From assembly GCA_029851415.1 (NCBI GenBank), contig CM056743.1, positions 30,082,405 through 30,146,404 on the forward strand: 64,000 nt of DNA, written 5' to 3'. Shown piece after piece: positions 53,796 through 64,000 of the stretch. Source of the stretch: Eretmocerus hayati (lineage: Eukaryota > Arthropoda > Insecta > Hymenoptera > Aphelinidae). Every line of letters begins with the position of its first letter. Within the stretch, counting starts at the first letter, position 1. A model generated the notes under the pieces. That model was not told the DNA's origin and did no database searches. It saw nothing but the letters and a program-made list of their open reading frames with translations. A program made the position numbers and the translations under genes.

Positions 53796-54117
53796 GATTC
53801 ACTCAAGTGTCGACAAATTCATTCAAGTCGGTGAGAATTTCGTGAAAGGCATCCAGAGAATGACTGAATTAGAATATCAACGGTCCCAAGATCAAGTCCT
53901 TATTCTTGGTGTAGTGTCATCCAAGTCAACGGTGAAAATCTGTAAATATTCGTGATTAGAATTTTCGTTACATTAATGGGCCAGTTTGCGATAACTCAGC
54001 CAGCTCCGTTCCAGAGACTATATTTGGAGACCCAACCCTTTCTCCGTTTGTAGGACACATAGCTGGTCATATATGACCACAATTTAGTCGGGAACATGCC
54101 GGTATAGATATATGAGT
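53796..54117 (-). promoter_or_regulatory. receptor upstream region, cut short by LINE insertion
   Basis: Only about 320 bases separate the receptor ATG from the left border of the R1-clade LINE. Promoter elements of the receptor should lie here or beyond the LINE. No TATA box or initiator could be assigned with confidence. Confidence 0.35.
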
Positions 54118-56451
54118 AGGCCCGCGATAAACCTGAGAGCAGAGGACCCCGGAGAAGAGCTCTCGCCGGAGGAGACGGTATCGAGCGTCATCCGGTCCAT
54201 CACCCGAGCCTGCGACGCCTCCATGCCGAGGAGGAAGCAACCCCGGTTCCAGAAGAGGCAAGTATACTGGTGGAACGATGAGATCAGGGATCTTCGCCGC
54301 AGCGCAAACGCTCAGAGGAGGCGAGCGAAGCGAGCGCGCAAACGTGGACGTCCATCAGCGGCAGCAGACGAAGCGGCCTACAAAGAGGCGAAGAAGCTTC
54401 TTCGGGATGCCATCCGTCGCAGCAAACAAAAATGCTGGTCGGAGCTATGCAACATGGTCGATCAAGATCCGTGGGGCACACCGTACCGGGTGGTCATGAG
54501 CAGACTGCGATTGAGAGACGGACCAACAGCGCCAACTGACAAAGAGTCAGTTCTACGGATCGCCAGGGCACTCTACCCGAGAGGGGAGCCCAGACTCACA
54601 TTCCCTGGGTTCATCTACGACCCAATCCCCCTCTTCACCGAAGAAGAGCTAAGACGAGCCGCTACAAGACTGGCGAATGGTAAGGCCCCGGGGTTGGATG
54701 GTATCCCTAATGAAGCCCTGAAAATAGTGGCCCGAGAGCAGCCTACCCTACTATTGAAGCTGTTCAATAAGTGTCTCCTTGCGGGAGTGTTCCCGAAAGT
54801 GTGGAAACGGCAGAAGCTAGTCCTCATCCCCAAGGCGAAGGGTGGAGAACCAGCGGAGCCATCATCGAATCGGCCACTCAATATGCTGGACAACATCGGG
54901 AAGATGTATGACCGCATGATCCTAAACCGGGCGGAGAAAGAGTATGAGCGTAGCGGAGGGATGTCCCCGATGCAGTTTGGCTTCCGCAAGGGGCGCAGTA
55001 CAATGCACGCAATAGAAAGCGTACAAGACAGAGTTCACGGAGCGCATACAATGGCTCCCCAACCAGGAGGAGGGTTTTGTGCCATAATGTGCTTGGATGT
55101 GAAGAACGCCTTCAACACAGCAAGCTGGGAACGGATCTATAGGTCCCTAGATGGAAGAGTCCCCCTGCTCGCAGTCATCAGCGATGGACTGCGTGACAGA
55201 GTCCTCGTATGTGACACCGATGAGGGAAGGGTTGAGCTGGAATTATCTGCAGGGATAGCTCAAGGATCCGTGTCAGGACCGTTCGAATGGAACACGCAAT
55301 ACGACGAGTTCCTGAACATGAGTCTTCCAGATGGGGCAGAACTCATTGGCTTCGCGGACGATGCGGCATTAGTCGTGGTCGCCGAAACCGCGTGGCAAGT
55401 GGAGTGTGTGGCCAATGAAGCTCTCTACCGCATTGGTCAATGGTTCCCTGAGAACGGGCTGGAGCTTGCCAAGCACAAGTGCGAAGCGATGCTAGTCACC
55501 AAGAGGAGGAGTTTCGAAACTCCCGTGTTCTCCATCAACGGGTACGAGATTCCACTCAAGAGGGAACTTAAGTACCTTGGGGTTTGGTTTGATGACCGAT
55601 GGAGCTACAAGGCACAAGCCAGAGAAGCAGCGCTGAAGGCAGACAGGGTCGGTGGCGCCCTCCAGCGGCTCATGCCAAACATTGGTGGCCCCAAGCCAAA
55701 CAGAAGAGCCTTACTCAGCACCGTGAGCTATTCCATCATGCTGTACGGTGCACCAATTTGGGGGCAGGTAGCTAGAGGGTCCGTAATCGATGCAAAGCTA
55801 GGTCCAGTCCAGCGGCGTTTCGCGCTACGGACGATCAGTGCTTATTGCACGGTGTCTGACCACGCAGCCTGTGTGCTTGCGGGTACACCACCCATTCGAC
55901 TGCTTGTAGCCGAGAGAGTGCGGGTATGGAAACGCCAAGAAACCCTCAAGAGCGATGGAGTCGTGCTCAACCCCACTCGCAAGGCCCTCATACGAGACGT
56001 CGAGAGGGGGGAGACCGTCGAAGAGTGGCAAAAAGAGTGGGAGAGCTCAACGAATAGGAAGTGGACGCGAAGGCTGATCCCCAACATAGCCAGGTGGATC
56101 GATCGAGCTCACGGAGAGCTGGATTACTGGCTGACGCAAGCGTTTAGTGGGCATGGCTGCTTCGGAGAGTACCTGGAGCGGTTCCAGAAGAGGGAGACCC
56201 CGGTCTGTCAGATGTGTGCGGCAGACTGGGACGATGTGGAGCATGCACTCTTCCATTGCATGAACACAGCTACGGAGAGAGCGGAGCTCGTGAACTGGCT
56301 TGGAAATCAGATCACCCCTGAGAATCTATTGCCGTTCATGCTCCACAACAAAGAGACATGGGATAAGATCGCCGCCTATATCAAGACGGCGATCACCCGA
56401 AAAGAAGAGCGAGAACGGGCATTGCAGCGTCAAGCAAGGGGCGCTGCATAG
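54112..56451 (+). CDS. R1-clade LINE ORF2 fragment: reverse transcriptase
   Basis: The frame is open for 779 codons. Its first ATG lies in the target DNA: codons up to about residue 7 come from host sequence and the duplication, and the element begins within that frame at 54132. Visible reverse transcriptase motifs: KAPGLDGIPNEALK, SPMQFGFRKGRSTMH, CLDVKNAFNTASW (catalytic Asp), AQGSVSGP, FADDAALVV (catalytic pair near 55351) and KYLGVWFDDRW. The C-terminus has CQMCAADWDDVEHALFHC, the cysteine-histidine cluster typical of the R1 group. The complete ORF2 would have an N-terminal endonuclease, absent here, so the copy should not retrotranspose autonomously. Confidence 0.9.
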   Translation: MSRPAINLRAEDPGEELSPEETVSSVIRSITRACDASMPRRKQPRFQKRQVYWWNDEIRDLRRSANAQRRRAKRARKRGRPSAAADEAAYKEAKKLLRDAIRRSKQKCWSELCNMVDQDPWGTPYRVVMSRLRLRDGPTAPTDKESVLRIARALYPRGEPRLTFPGFIYDPIPLFTEEELRRAATRLANGKAPGLDGIPNEALKIVAREQPTLLLKLFNKCLLAGVFPKVWKRQKLVLIPKAKGGEPAEPSSNRPLNMLDNIGKMYDRMILNRAEKEYERSGGMSPMQFGFRKGRSTMHAIESVQDRVHGAHTMAPQPGGGFCAIMCLDVKNAFNTASWERIYRSLDGRVPLLAVISDGLRDRVLVCDTDEGRVELELSAGIAQGSVSGPFEWNTQYDEFLNMSLPDGAELIGFADDAALVVVAETAWQVECVANEALYRIGQWFPENGLELAKHKCEAMLVTKRRSFETPVFSINGYEIPLKRELKYLGVWFDDRWSYKAQAREAALKADRVGGALQRLMPNIGGPKPNRRALLSTVSYSIMLYGAPIWGQVARGSVIDAKLGPVQRRFALRTISAYCTVSDHAACVLAGTPPIRLLVAERVRVWKRQETLKSDGVVLNPTRKALIRDVERGETVEEWQKEWESSTNRKWTRRLIPNIARWIDRAHGELDYWLTQAFSGHGCFGEYLERFQKRETPVCQMCAADWDDVEHALFHCMNTATERAELVNWLGNQITPENLLPFMLHNKETWDKIAAYIKTAITRKEERERALQRQARGAA
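54118..54131. repeat. 14-bp target site duplication, left copy
   Basis: AGGCCCGCGATAAA is repeated perfectly at 56861-56874 after the A tail (the first A could belong to either). Confidence 0.88.
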
Positions 56452-56799
56452 CGAACAACGACGACTTGAAGAGTGATCATTGACGACGAAGAGAGAAAAC
56501 AGAAGAGCGGACACACCGAAGAGGGACGCCTCATGGCGCGCGATACGCCTCCCATCCTGAAGTAATGCTAACGCGGTTCCGGGGTGGGTTGGTTAGATAG
56601 TGGTTGGCTGCCCCCAGTTCTGCAATGATGGCTTGCCAACATCGTAGGGCTGAGAGCAGAAGGTTTTAGCCCCCAGGGCACACGGGCGTTGGATTCATGC
56701 TCATCCGGTTTACCGGGTGAGCAAAATGAAAGCGCTTATGGTCTGCCGGTGGGAGATCCATTAGGGATAGCCTGTCATCAGATTTTTCCTTATATTCCA

Positions 56800-56860
<61 letters not shown>
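54132..56860 (+). mobile_element. young 5'-truncated R1-clade LINE
   Basis: It runs from a truncated ORF2 through a 350-bp 3' region (56452-56802) to 59 uninterrupted A, flanked by a perfect 14-bp duplication. Perfect duplication, pure long A tail and an unbroken reading frame indicate a recent insertion. GC content is well above the surroundings. The endonuclease region is lost. R1 elements usually insert in rRNA genes; relatives such as TRAS and SART target telomeric repeats. The flanks here are neither, so this lineage or copy is not site-specific in the usual sense. Confidence 0.9.
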
Positions 56861-56864
<4 letters not shown>

Positions 56865-56874
56865 CCGCGATAAA

Positions 56875-58205
56875 ACAATGTATAAAACACAGGTGAATCT
56901 TGGATCTTGTTCCAAGTCACCTCTCCGCAAGCTTTAGGTCAAGATATGCACATTGAGGTACACCCATGAAGATAAATGTAAAAAGATATTTTGACTCTTG
57001 TGCCCGAATGAAAATTTTGTTGAGAAGTTATCGAAAAATTTATGGATTGGGATAAGGATTCACGAGTTCTTGAATGAATGCAAATCAGTATTCCCTATTA
57101 TCAGAGAGATACTCTAGACGGCTGACTTGAAAATCATTTTTCTAGACCATCGAATATCTGTGTGGTGATCAGCTCAGCTCCAAGGGCATGAATCTGCAGT
57201 TCTTATAAACAAAATCGTAGTTATTGTGGAATTTCAACACACAATCTCTCGAGCTTTTTACGCACAACTGGATTGAAGGTCTTACAGGTCAAAAATAACT
57301 TTTCACAAAAATCAAACTTTACAATTGGCTATTTTCTTTAAATTCTTGGGAACAAAGCCCTCTTACTTCTTTTTCTATGTTATCCTCCCATAATTCCTCC
57401 TTCAATTAAGAAACTTGTAAAGCAATATCGAAAATCTTCAAAACGGATGAGTGAACCGTAGGTTCGGAATCACCATTACACACCATACATACCAAAATTT
57501 CTATTTCTATCTTACGTCCGAGTTCTTGCGAAACTATCAAGGAAATGAATTCGTTCCAAGCTGTTACAATATTGAAACCACAAGACTAGAGGTTCCGAGC
57601 AAGATTTTAGCCAGTAAAGACGTCGAATAAATGAGCGTAACCCTTGTCGACGTTTTCAGTGTATTACCTAGTCAACGTGTATGATGAGTCATGGCAATTA
57701 TGATATATGTCAGGGAGTAACATATAAATGGAGCATGAATAGTTCAAGATATAATTTCAACGATTTCTAATCTCTAGGATATAGTTCATTGGAGACTCAT
57801 TCCATGAATATTTCTCTTTGACTTCGCAAAATCATGTAAACTCTCATTAGAAAAGTGTATGGGCTGTGTGCAGTATTCGTGATTTTATCTGTTCCAATAA
57901 GAATAGGGATCTCGATTATCTGAATATATTGCACAGGGCTATAACATCTTGAGAAAGATATTTTTCATGGTCAAAATACCATCTGTCAAAACTGTAAGAA
58001 AGTAAGCTGCTAAAGAGGATAAGCAGAATTTTTCTCAGAACGTAACAAGCTAGGCAAGCACTCCCCCCTCCCTCTTCCCCAAATATGAATTAATATTTGC
58101 ACTCGTAAATTCACGGTATGAACAAGTTTTGCGCAGTATAAATCTGATCTCATTCAATTAATTCAAAGCACAATGTTTCACGGACAACATCAATGGAAAT
58201 TACCA
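56875..58205. other. no gene seen
   Basis: AT-rich flank without recognised coding sequence or repeat border. Confidence 0.45.
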
Positions 58206-58212
58206 CAAGAAA

Positions 58213-58329
58213 TAGTATATTACGCAACTAGGGAGTGAAGTGGGCCTTTTACTCCCGGGTGTGGATTATCGCTGGAGGCGAATCCGAGAGCGATAAACAC
58301 CCGGAAGTTTGAGGCCCACATTACTCCCG
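58213..58329. mobile_element. short hairpin MITE
   Basis: TACGCAACTAGGGAGTGAAG pairs with the end ATTACTCCCGAGTTGCGTA; the arms also share GTGGGCC and CCGGGTGT. Total length 117 bp with a short GATTATCGCT loop region. No target duplication is certain. Confidence 0.65.
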
Positions 58330-58429
58330 AGTTGCGTATGCTATTTTTTATCCTACAGGACTAAAGTACGCCCCCTCCCCATCCACGCGCGCATCCGAGC
58401 ATGCATTCTTTGTCGCAGTAATCTGGGGC

Positions 58430-59713
58430 GGGTTTCAGCAAACTTTAGAAATTTACTAAATTTACTAAATTTACTAAATTATTAAAATTTCCGTAAAAGC
58501 GCATGCGCTGGGTCCGAGCAGGAGCGGCGAGTTTAGTCCACAAGGTGAACAGCACTCACTATACCAAAATCGCCATACGCGCGCTTTTTCAAATTGGCAT
58601 GTGTAAAATGAAAATTTTGGGAGCGAGGAAATGAGGCGTTTATGCGAAGATACGTGCATAGTGAAAGAATAGACGCACCTGATTCTTGCAATAAGAGTGA
58701 AAAATTGTTGAAGCTGAGATGCTGATTATGAAGGAACTGACCGACCCAATGTCGAGTCTGTCTTTCATCGCAGATCAAGGAGAAATCAATCAGTATTGTG
58801 ATGAAAACGAACCCCAAGCGTCTTACGTATAGCAGTAATACACGAAGGCGTTTTGTTCCCAACCTTCATCCAAGAAAATTTCACTCCTTAATATCTAAAT
58901 CCAAATATTCCTCAATTTACTGATAGAGATTTTGAAATTTTCACTTCAGTTTACAATGAAGGTTCGCCCTTCCTTTTTTTCATTTACATAATTTATTTAT
59001 TCAAGGAGAATTCAGACATACAGGTATTTTTACACTGGTATTCGTGATTATTCAGGTAATCGTAAGCTATGGATGTATTAGTCGCTCTATAATATCTCAA
59101 TATGGAGCATTTGCAAGCTCTGAAAATTCATTAGGTCACCCAGTCACCGATGAGACCTTCCTCTTCTTTAGGATTCACAATCATTTGGATGTTCAAAACA
59201 TATGGCATGTCATCACTCTGTTGCGATATTTCGATTATTTCGATTCAGATACTAAGGAGTGAAATTTTCTTGGATGAAGGTTGGGAACAAAACACCTTCG
59301 TGTATTGCTGCTATACGTAAGAAGCTTGGGCTTCGTTTTCATCACAATACTGATTGATTTCCTCCTGATCTGCGATGAAAGACAGACTAGACATTGGGTC
59401 GGTCAGTTACTTCACAATCAACATCTCAGCTTCAACAATTTTTCACTCTTATTTAAAGAATCAGGTGCGTATATTCTTTTACTATGCACGTATTTTCGCA
59501 TAACGCCTCATTTCCTTCCTCCAAAAATTCTCATTTTACACATACCAATTTGAAAAAGCGCGCGTATGGCGATTTTGGTATAGTGAGTGCCGTTCACGTT
59601 GTGGTCTAAATTTGCCGCTCCCGCTCGGATCCAGCGCATGCGCTTTTACGGAAATTTTGACAGTTTAGTAAATTTAGTAAATTTAGTAAATTTCTAAAGT
59701 TTGCTGAAACCCA
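58430..59713. repeat. inverted repeat with 461-bp arms
   Basis: Left arm 58430-58890 and right arm 59253-59713 are equal in length and similar throughout: GGGTTTCAGCAAACTTTAGA at the outer end, AGTGAAATTTTCTTGGATG at the inner end. Each arm holds a TTTACTAAA triplet repeat near its outer end. A 362-bp spacer separates them. Mirror open frames of 109 and 90 codons reflect the symmetry; they include a hydrophobic stretch but no recognised family. Confidence 0.8.
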
Positions 59714-60014
59714 GCCCTGGCTCAACGATCAATCTCGTCACCTGTGGCAGTTATAATATCATTCTTCTTCGTGGGGAATACGCACAAACAACTTTGGGAA
59801 TCGACACGCCCTCAATGTCATATAACCTTGTCAAACTATGTTCCGCTAAAGTCTCATGAACGGCCTTGAAACCGTGGCCTCCGGGAGTCACGGCCCATTA
59901 ATGTCTTACCCGATTGCTAGTTGCTCCGTTCCCTAAAATTTTGTGATGTCCAAGATCTATGGTTAATTTTTCCCAAACATATGAGTAATTCCATCCGAAA
60001 CAGACCTACGAAGA

Positions 60015-62405
60015 AGAATCAAGTCTAAGACTGTTTTCTTGGCCTTTCGATTCGAATCTATGAGACAAAATATGAACTTTTCACCACGTATGGGACCCTA
60101 TAAAATTTTTCGAGGTATCTGAGACACATTTCGATTGACCCTTTTTAATTATCTCCAACAACAAAGTTTGGAGCTTTTTTTCAATAAAATTCATTTGTCT
60201 CAAATCACATCAGAGATACGCGAATGCGCTTTCCGGCATTCGAAAGGTCTTTAAAAACCCATCGAAATCGGTCGCGTGAAACTGATTTTGAGGTTGTGGG
60301 CAATTCAGCGAGCAAAAATTGAAGAATACAATAATATTAATTTCTGAAAAAACCATTTTTGAAAATTTGATGTTCGATGTGAAATGTTGTGTTTTTCTCA
60401 GAAAAAAGGCCCCAAACATTTTTGCGCGTCCCTAGGCCTGTTTTTGCTATTTTCTCCAAATTTATTTTCCAGTTTGAAAATCGTCTCTTTTTCTACGCAT
60501 GTGCATGCGCAGGAATTGGGTTCCCTGAAACCAGTTTTATCAGAAAGCCAAGAAAATTTCCTTGAGAATGAACGCTTGGCGAAGTAAATTTCATCAACTG
60601 AGACCGGAGTTGCAACGTGTGGTAGATGAATCCTCAGCTTATAGGCGTACGCCATCCTGCGCAAATTTTCTCCATCACTCGATCTCTTTGGTAGATTCGA
60701 TCCACGTCTCGAGATATAGGTAATCTCTTTGCTCGAGATCCAGTGGTCTTAATTCTTAGTTGTAGCTTTTGTTCAAATGCATGGCATTAACAATCGCCAA
60801 GTAGTTATTTTGACGGAAATTTTTTCGGCTTTCTGATAAAATTGGTTTTAAGAATCCAAATTTCTGCACATGCGCATAAAACAGACGATTTTCGATCTTC
60901 TAAAAAATACACTTGCAGAAAATAGAAAAAACAGGCCTTAAGACGCTAAGTTCAGAACCATCTCATTCCGACAGAGCACAACATTTTACATCAAATATCA
61001 AAATTTCAAGGAATAAGGAAATGGCTTCTTAAGGGATTAATATTTCTCTATTATTTGTCCTTTCGCGCAGTTACCGCCCATAACCTCAAATTCAGTTTCC
61101 TCAAGGCCGATTTTGATAGGTTTCTTCGAGACCTTTCGAACGCCGCAAACGGCATTTCCGTAACCCTATAATGTGATTCGAGAAATATGAATTTTACTGA
61201 AAAATACGCTGCTAAAAGAGATTAGCAGAATGATTTCTCAAATCACATTTATTAAATCAACAATTCATCTATCGATTATCTGAAATTCGAAATATTATGA
61301 TTTTTCATCATATAATGAAAACAATTTTGTACGTTTATTCAAATTTTATTATAAAATCCATTCACATATACTTTTCTATTGTATTCTTAAATAATATCAA
61401 ATATGAATATATGAACTACCCAAAAATAATAACCGAGAAGAATTTTTTGAAAAAAAATTCGAGGAAAAACGGAATAATATTGCTTCATAGTTAACACGAA
61501 AACTCAAAACCGCTTCGATACATTATTTTTAAACACTGTGGGTGGATTACAAAGACTCTTACCCTAAGGCCAGTGAATTTTGAGCATTATTCGATGAAAC
61601 TTTTTTATGACAAATTTTCAATGAGGTGCTGAATCGATTGGTTGATACGAAATTTTGTTAAAATGTCATCATTATGGTCTTAGAGACAAATGAAAAAAGA
61701 GTACAGGGAAGCTAGAATTAAATGAGAAGAAATCAAAATTGTGTATGAACTAATCAATTCAGCACCTCAAAAAAGCTTTATATTGAACGAATCATATTTT
61801 TCAAAGCAGGAGAAAAATATTTGAATAGTTTTTAAGATATGAAGAAATGAGAAATTTTCAGAAAAAATTTTATGATTCAGGTAATAACGGTCGGGGGGTG
61901 CTAAAATTGTAGCGTTCCCATCTACAGATGACACCAAATATGTGTGCAAAATTTGAAGGGGATTGGTGAAAACGGTGACGAGTTCCGCTGCGACATAGAA
62001 AACAAAATACATATACACATACACACAGACACGGTCAGAGGGCTCGAAAGATGGGGTGATAGTAATTTTCCAAGGCTTTATCAAAGAAAACTGTCACCTA
62101 GAGTCGATAGATCTAGGGAAAACCAAGAGGACAGTACAATTTCTATGTATCCAAGAGCTTTATTGGAGGAGAAAAAAATTTTTTGAAAAAAAAAATCGAA
62201 GAAAAATCCACTACCATCAAATGAAAGCTTTCTCTTCTGAGAAAGCAAAATACCCGAATTTTATTGTTGGAGATAATTCGAAAGGATAAATAAAAATGTG
62301 TCCCAAATACCTCGAAAATTTTCATGGGGTCCCATACGTGATGAAAAATTAATATTTTGTACCATCGAATCGAATGGAAAAGCCAAGAAAAAAATCTGAG
62401 ATATG
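60015..62405. mobile_element. composite inverted-repeat element, 2.4 kb
   Basis: Outer blocks 60015-60180 and 62260-62405 are inverted relatives (GGTCCCATACGTG.TGAAAA, TGTTGGAGATAATT, GGCCAAGAAAA). Inside, 60195-60580 and 60795-61190 form a second inverted pair of about 390 bp (GGCATTTCC, ACATGCGCA, GGTTTT.TCAGAAAGCC). A third segment (61600-62170) is a diverged relative of the palindrome arm near 39210-39560. No transposase is recognised; it may be several elements rather than one. Confidence 0.6.
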
Positions 62406-62409
62406 ACCC

Positions 62410-63300
62410 TTTTTCGCACGTCTGTTTCGCGTGGAATCAATGTAAAATGAATAATTCATGATTCGTGTGACGTCTGCAACCAGAGAGCAGAGCAGGGTAG
62501 CAAAAGAGACCTCAAATAAAATTGGTGATATGGACTAAAGTATGTACCTGGAGATAATCCAGTCCTCTGATTAATATTTGTCACCTGGTGGGCATAGCAA
62601 ACTAATTGAGGCAATTGCAAGTGTTGGCAGATGACAACCGACGACACATGATTCGTTCTGGTGGCAGTATAAATGATTTGTTGGCTCTCACAAATTGCTT
62701 CGTTAGTCATTTTTATATGAATATTTTGTTGCGATTTCGCGAATTCAGGTGGGATTAGTCTAAGAATAAGAACATCATTTTTCTTGTGGTGATGCATGAT
62801 TTTCTCAGTCGTTGCCAAACCTGAATTGTTTTCTTCCCCTCGGTCAGACCTAATGAAGCATGATATATATTTCCATACTAGATTGTTTACGCCATGATGA
62901 AGGATTATACTCACCTTGCTGTGAACGAACAGAATTGTGGAGGAAGATTCCAATTATACCCGTTATACCCACGTGTGACTGATTGATTTCTTCGAGGGTT
63001 TCTTACAATGTTAGCATATTAGAGCACAGAAACAGAATATGGTGAAACAAGTCAGACCGTCAAAATTGTACGCGTTTTGTTTCACAATAAATGCCTCTAC
63101 CAATTAAAGGAATTCAAGCTGTGACAGTTGAATGCACTAAGTCAATGGTACCCTTTGACACCTGATACCTTCTCTAAGTAGATGGTACAGTCCCTGCATC
63201 TGATTGCGATCCATGTGCTTGAACTGTTTACCCGTTTCCCCGATAATCGATCAGTATTTTCTTATCCAGGATATTGATTTCGGCAGTTCCTCTCAACGTG
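62410..63300. other. unassigned open frame, no recognised gene
   Basis: A 165-codon frame lies on the minus strand (62456-62953). Splice-like sites (CAAG/GTGAGT near 62915 and TTCATTAG near 62855) suggest it could be spliced host sequence, but the predicted residues match no family I know, including odorant receptors. Confidence 0.25.
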
Positions 63301-63307
63301 TAACTTA

Positions 63308-63635
63308 CAAGGGAAGTCCGGAGTCTCCGGGTCCTGAAATCTCACCAAAATTTTTCACAGTTCCGTACCACCTAACATATGAAGAATCCAAAGTAACTCC
63401 GTCAAATGGGCCTTCTGTCCAGAGCTACAAGCAAAAATGTTAGCGTTGCCAGTATATCTATATATATCACTTCTTAACACGGGCCTATATAGGCAATGCT
63501 AATGTCATAGGCCGTAACTTCGGACACGAGGCCCATTTGACGGAGTTACTCTGGATTCTTCATATTCTAGGTGATAAAAAACTGTAAAAAAATTTTGGTG
63601 AGATTTTAGGACCCGGAGACTCCGGACTCCCCTTG
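63308..63635. mobile_element. TTA-flanked MITE, relative of 37889-38216
   Basis: 328 bp beginning CAAGGGAAGTCCGGAGTCTC and ending GAGACTCCGGACTCCCCTTG, with TTA at 63305-63307 and 63636-63638. The central part (GCCTATATAGGCAATGCTAA) resembles the palindrome-borne MITE, as do total length and duplication. Confidence 0.8.
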
Positions 63636-63671
63636 TTAGTGCTTTTGTGTTCTGAGTGCTCACTAGTAGTA

Positions 63672-64000
63672 CAGTAAAACTTCGATAAGTCGAAGCTCCA
63701 TAATCCACGAGAAAAACTTCGAGTTAGCGAATATTCGAGTTAGTGAAAATTTGAGTTATCGACGAGGCGTGGGAATGAATTCAAATTAAAGTTGTTTGAT
63801 TCGAAGAATATTTTTTCATCCACGAATCGGTATCTTTTTGATGCGTATCGTCGTTACAATCAACTTTTAAATTCATGACGTAATTCCGGTCCTAATGACT
63901 CGTTATATTTCCTATATGAATTGAAATGAAATAAAACGTGGCAGAATTAAAGTTACATTTCTCAAGGTGGTACTAACGCTACTGATGAGTCCAAGTGCAG
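63672..64000 (+). mobile_element. left part of a pogo/Tigger-like element
   Basis: After a TA dinucleotide (63670-63671) comes CAGTAAAACTTCGATAAGTC, followed by repeated GAGTTAGCGAA, GAGTTAGTGAA and GAGTTATCGA blocks. CAGT..AACCTCGATAAGTCGAA-like ends bordered by TA are typical of pogo/Tigger transposons. The right end lies beyond the window and no transposase is visible. Confidence 0.5.

Noticed and set aside
53758..53955. Plus-strand 65-codon frame opposite receptor exon 1
   Set aside because: It is the antisense shadow of exon 1 and its leader.
62456..62953. 165-codon minus-strand frame as a second odorant receptor
   Set aside because: Splice-like sites are present, but none of the conserved receptor motifs appears in any frame.

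Overview
The window reads as insect nuclear DNA: AT-rich, intron-bearing and packed with transposable elements. The strongest argument for an insect is a gene no long open frame reveals. Nine short exons on the minus strand, with GT/AG borders and matching phases at all eight junctions, join into a 392-residue insect-type odorant receptor. It runs from an ATG at 53795 to a stop at 18295, so 1,179 coding bases are spread over 35.5 kb. The order is not certain; the receptor has a hymenopteran feel, but that is inference. No bacterial gene, CRISPR array, rRNA or tRNA was seen.

Layout. 1-18.2 kb is repeat-filled flank downstream of the receptor. It holds a full-length I-type non-LTR retrotransposon (703-6904, 13-bp target duplication) inserted in a small foldback, three nested or clustered hairpin elements, a 0.8-kb TA-flanked element and several degraded relatives. 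18.3-53.8 kb is the receptor gene. Intron 6 (5.1 kb) holds a foldback and two nested inverted-repeat elements. Intron 4 (19.2 kb) holds a DNA element with 6-bp target duplications and a broken transposon-type gene, minisatellites, a higher-order satellite, a near-perfect palindrome of two 1,837-bp arms, a Penelope retroelement with inverted terminal repeats, and a second transposon-type protein relic. Intron 3 (5.9 kb) holds a complete 955-bp TA-flanked element and tandem repeats. Intron 1 holds two miniature elements and a LINE fragment. 54.1-56.9 kb is a very young R1-clade LINE, 5'-truncated, with a 59-base A tail and a perfect 14-bp duplication. 56.9-64 kb is non-coding repeat-rich flank with three more inverted-repeat structures and the start of a pogo-like element at the window edge.

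How the parts relate. The only evident host gene is the receptor; nearly everything else is mobile DNA that has expanded its introns. Several insertions can be put in order from the sequence: the I-element is younger than the foldback it splits, one miniature element is younger than the palindrome (its empty site survives in the other arm), and another is younger than the satellite unit it interrupts. Transcription of the receptor through intron 4 would produce a hairpin of about 1.8 kb, a possible source of double-stranded RNA. All functional statements here are inference from sequence; no search or alignment was run.
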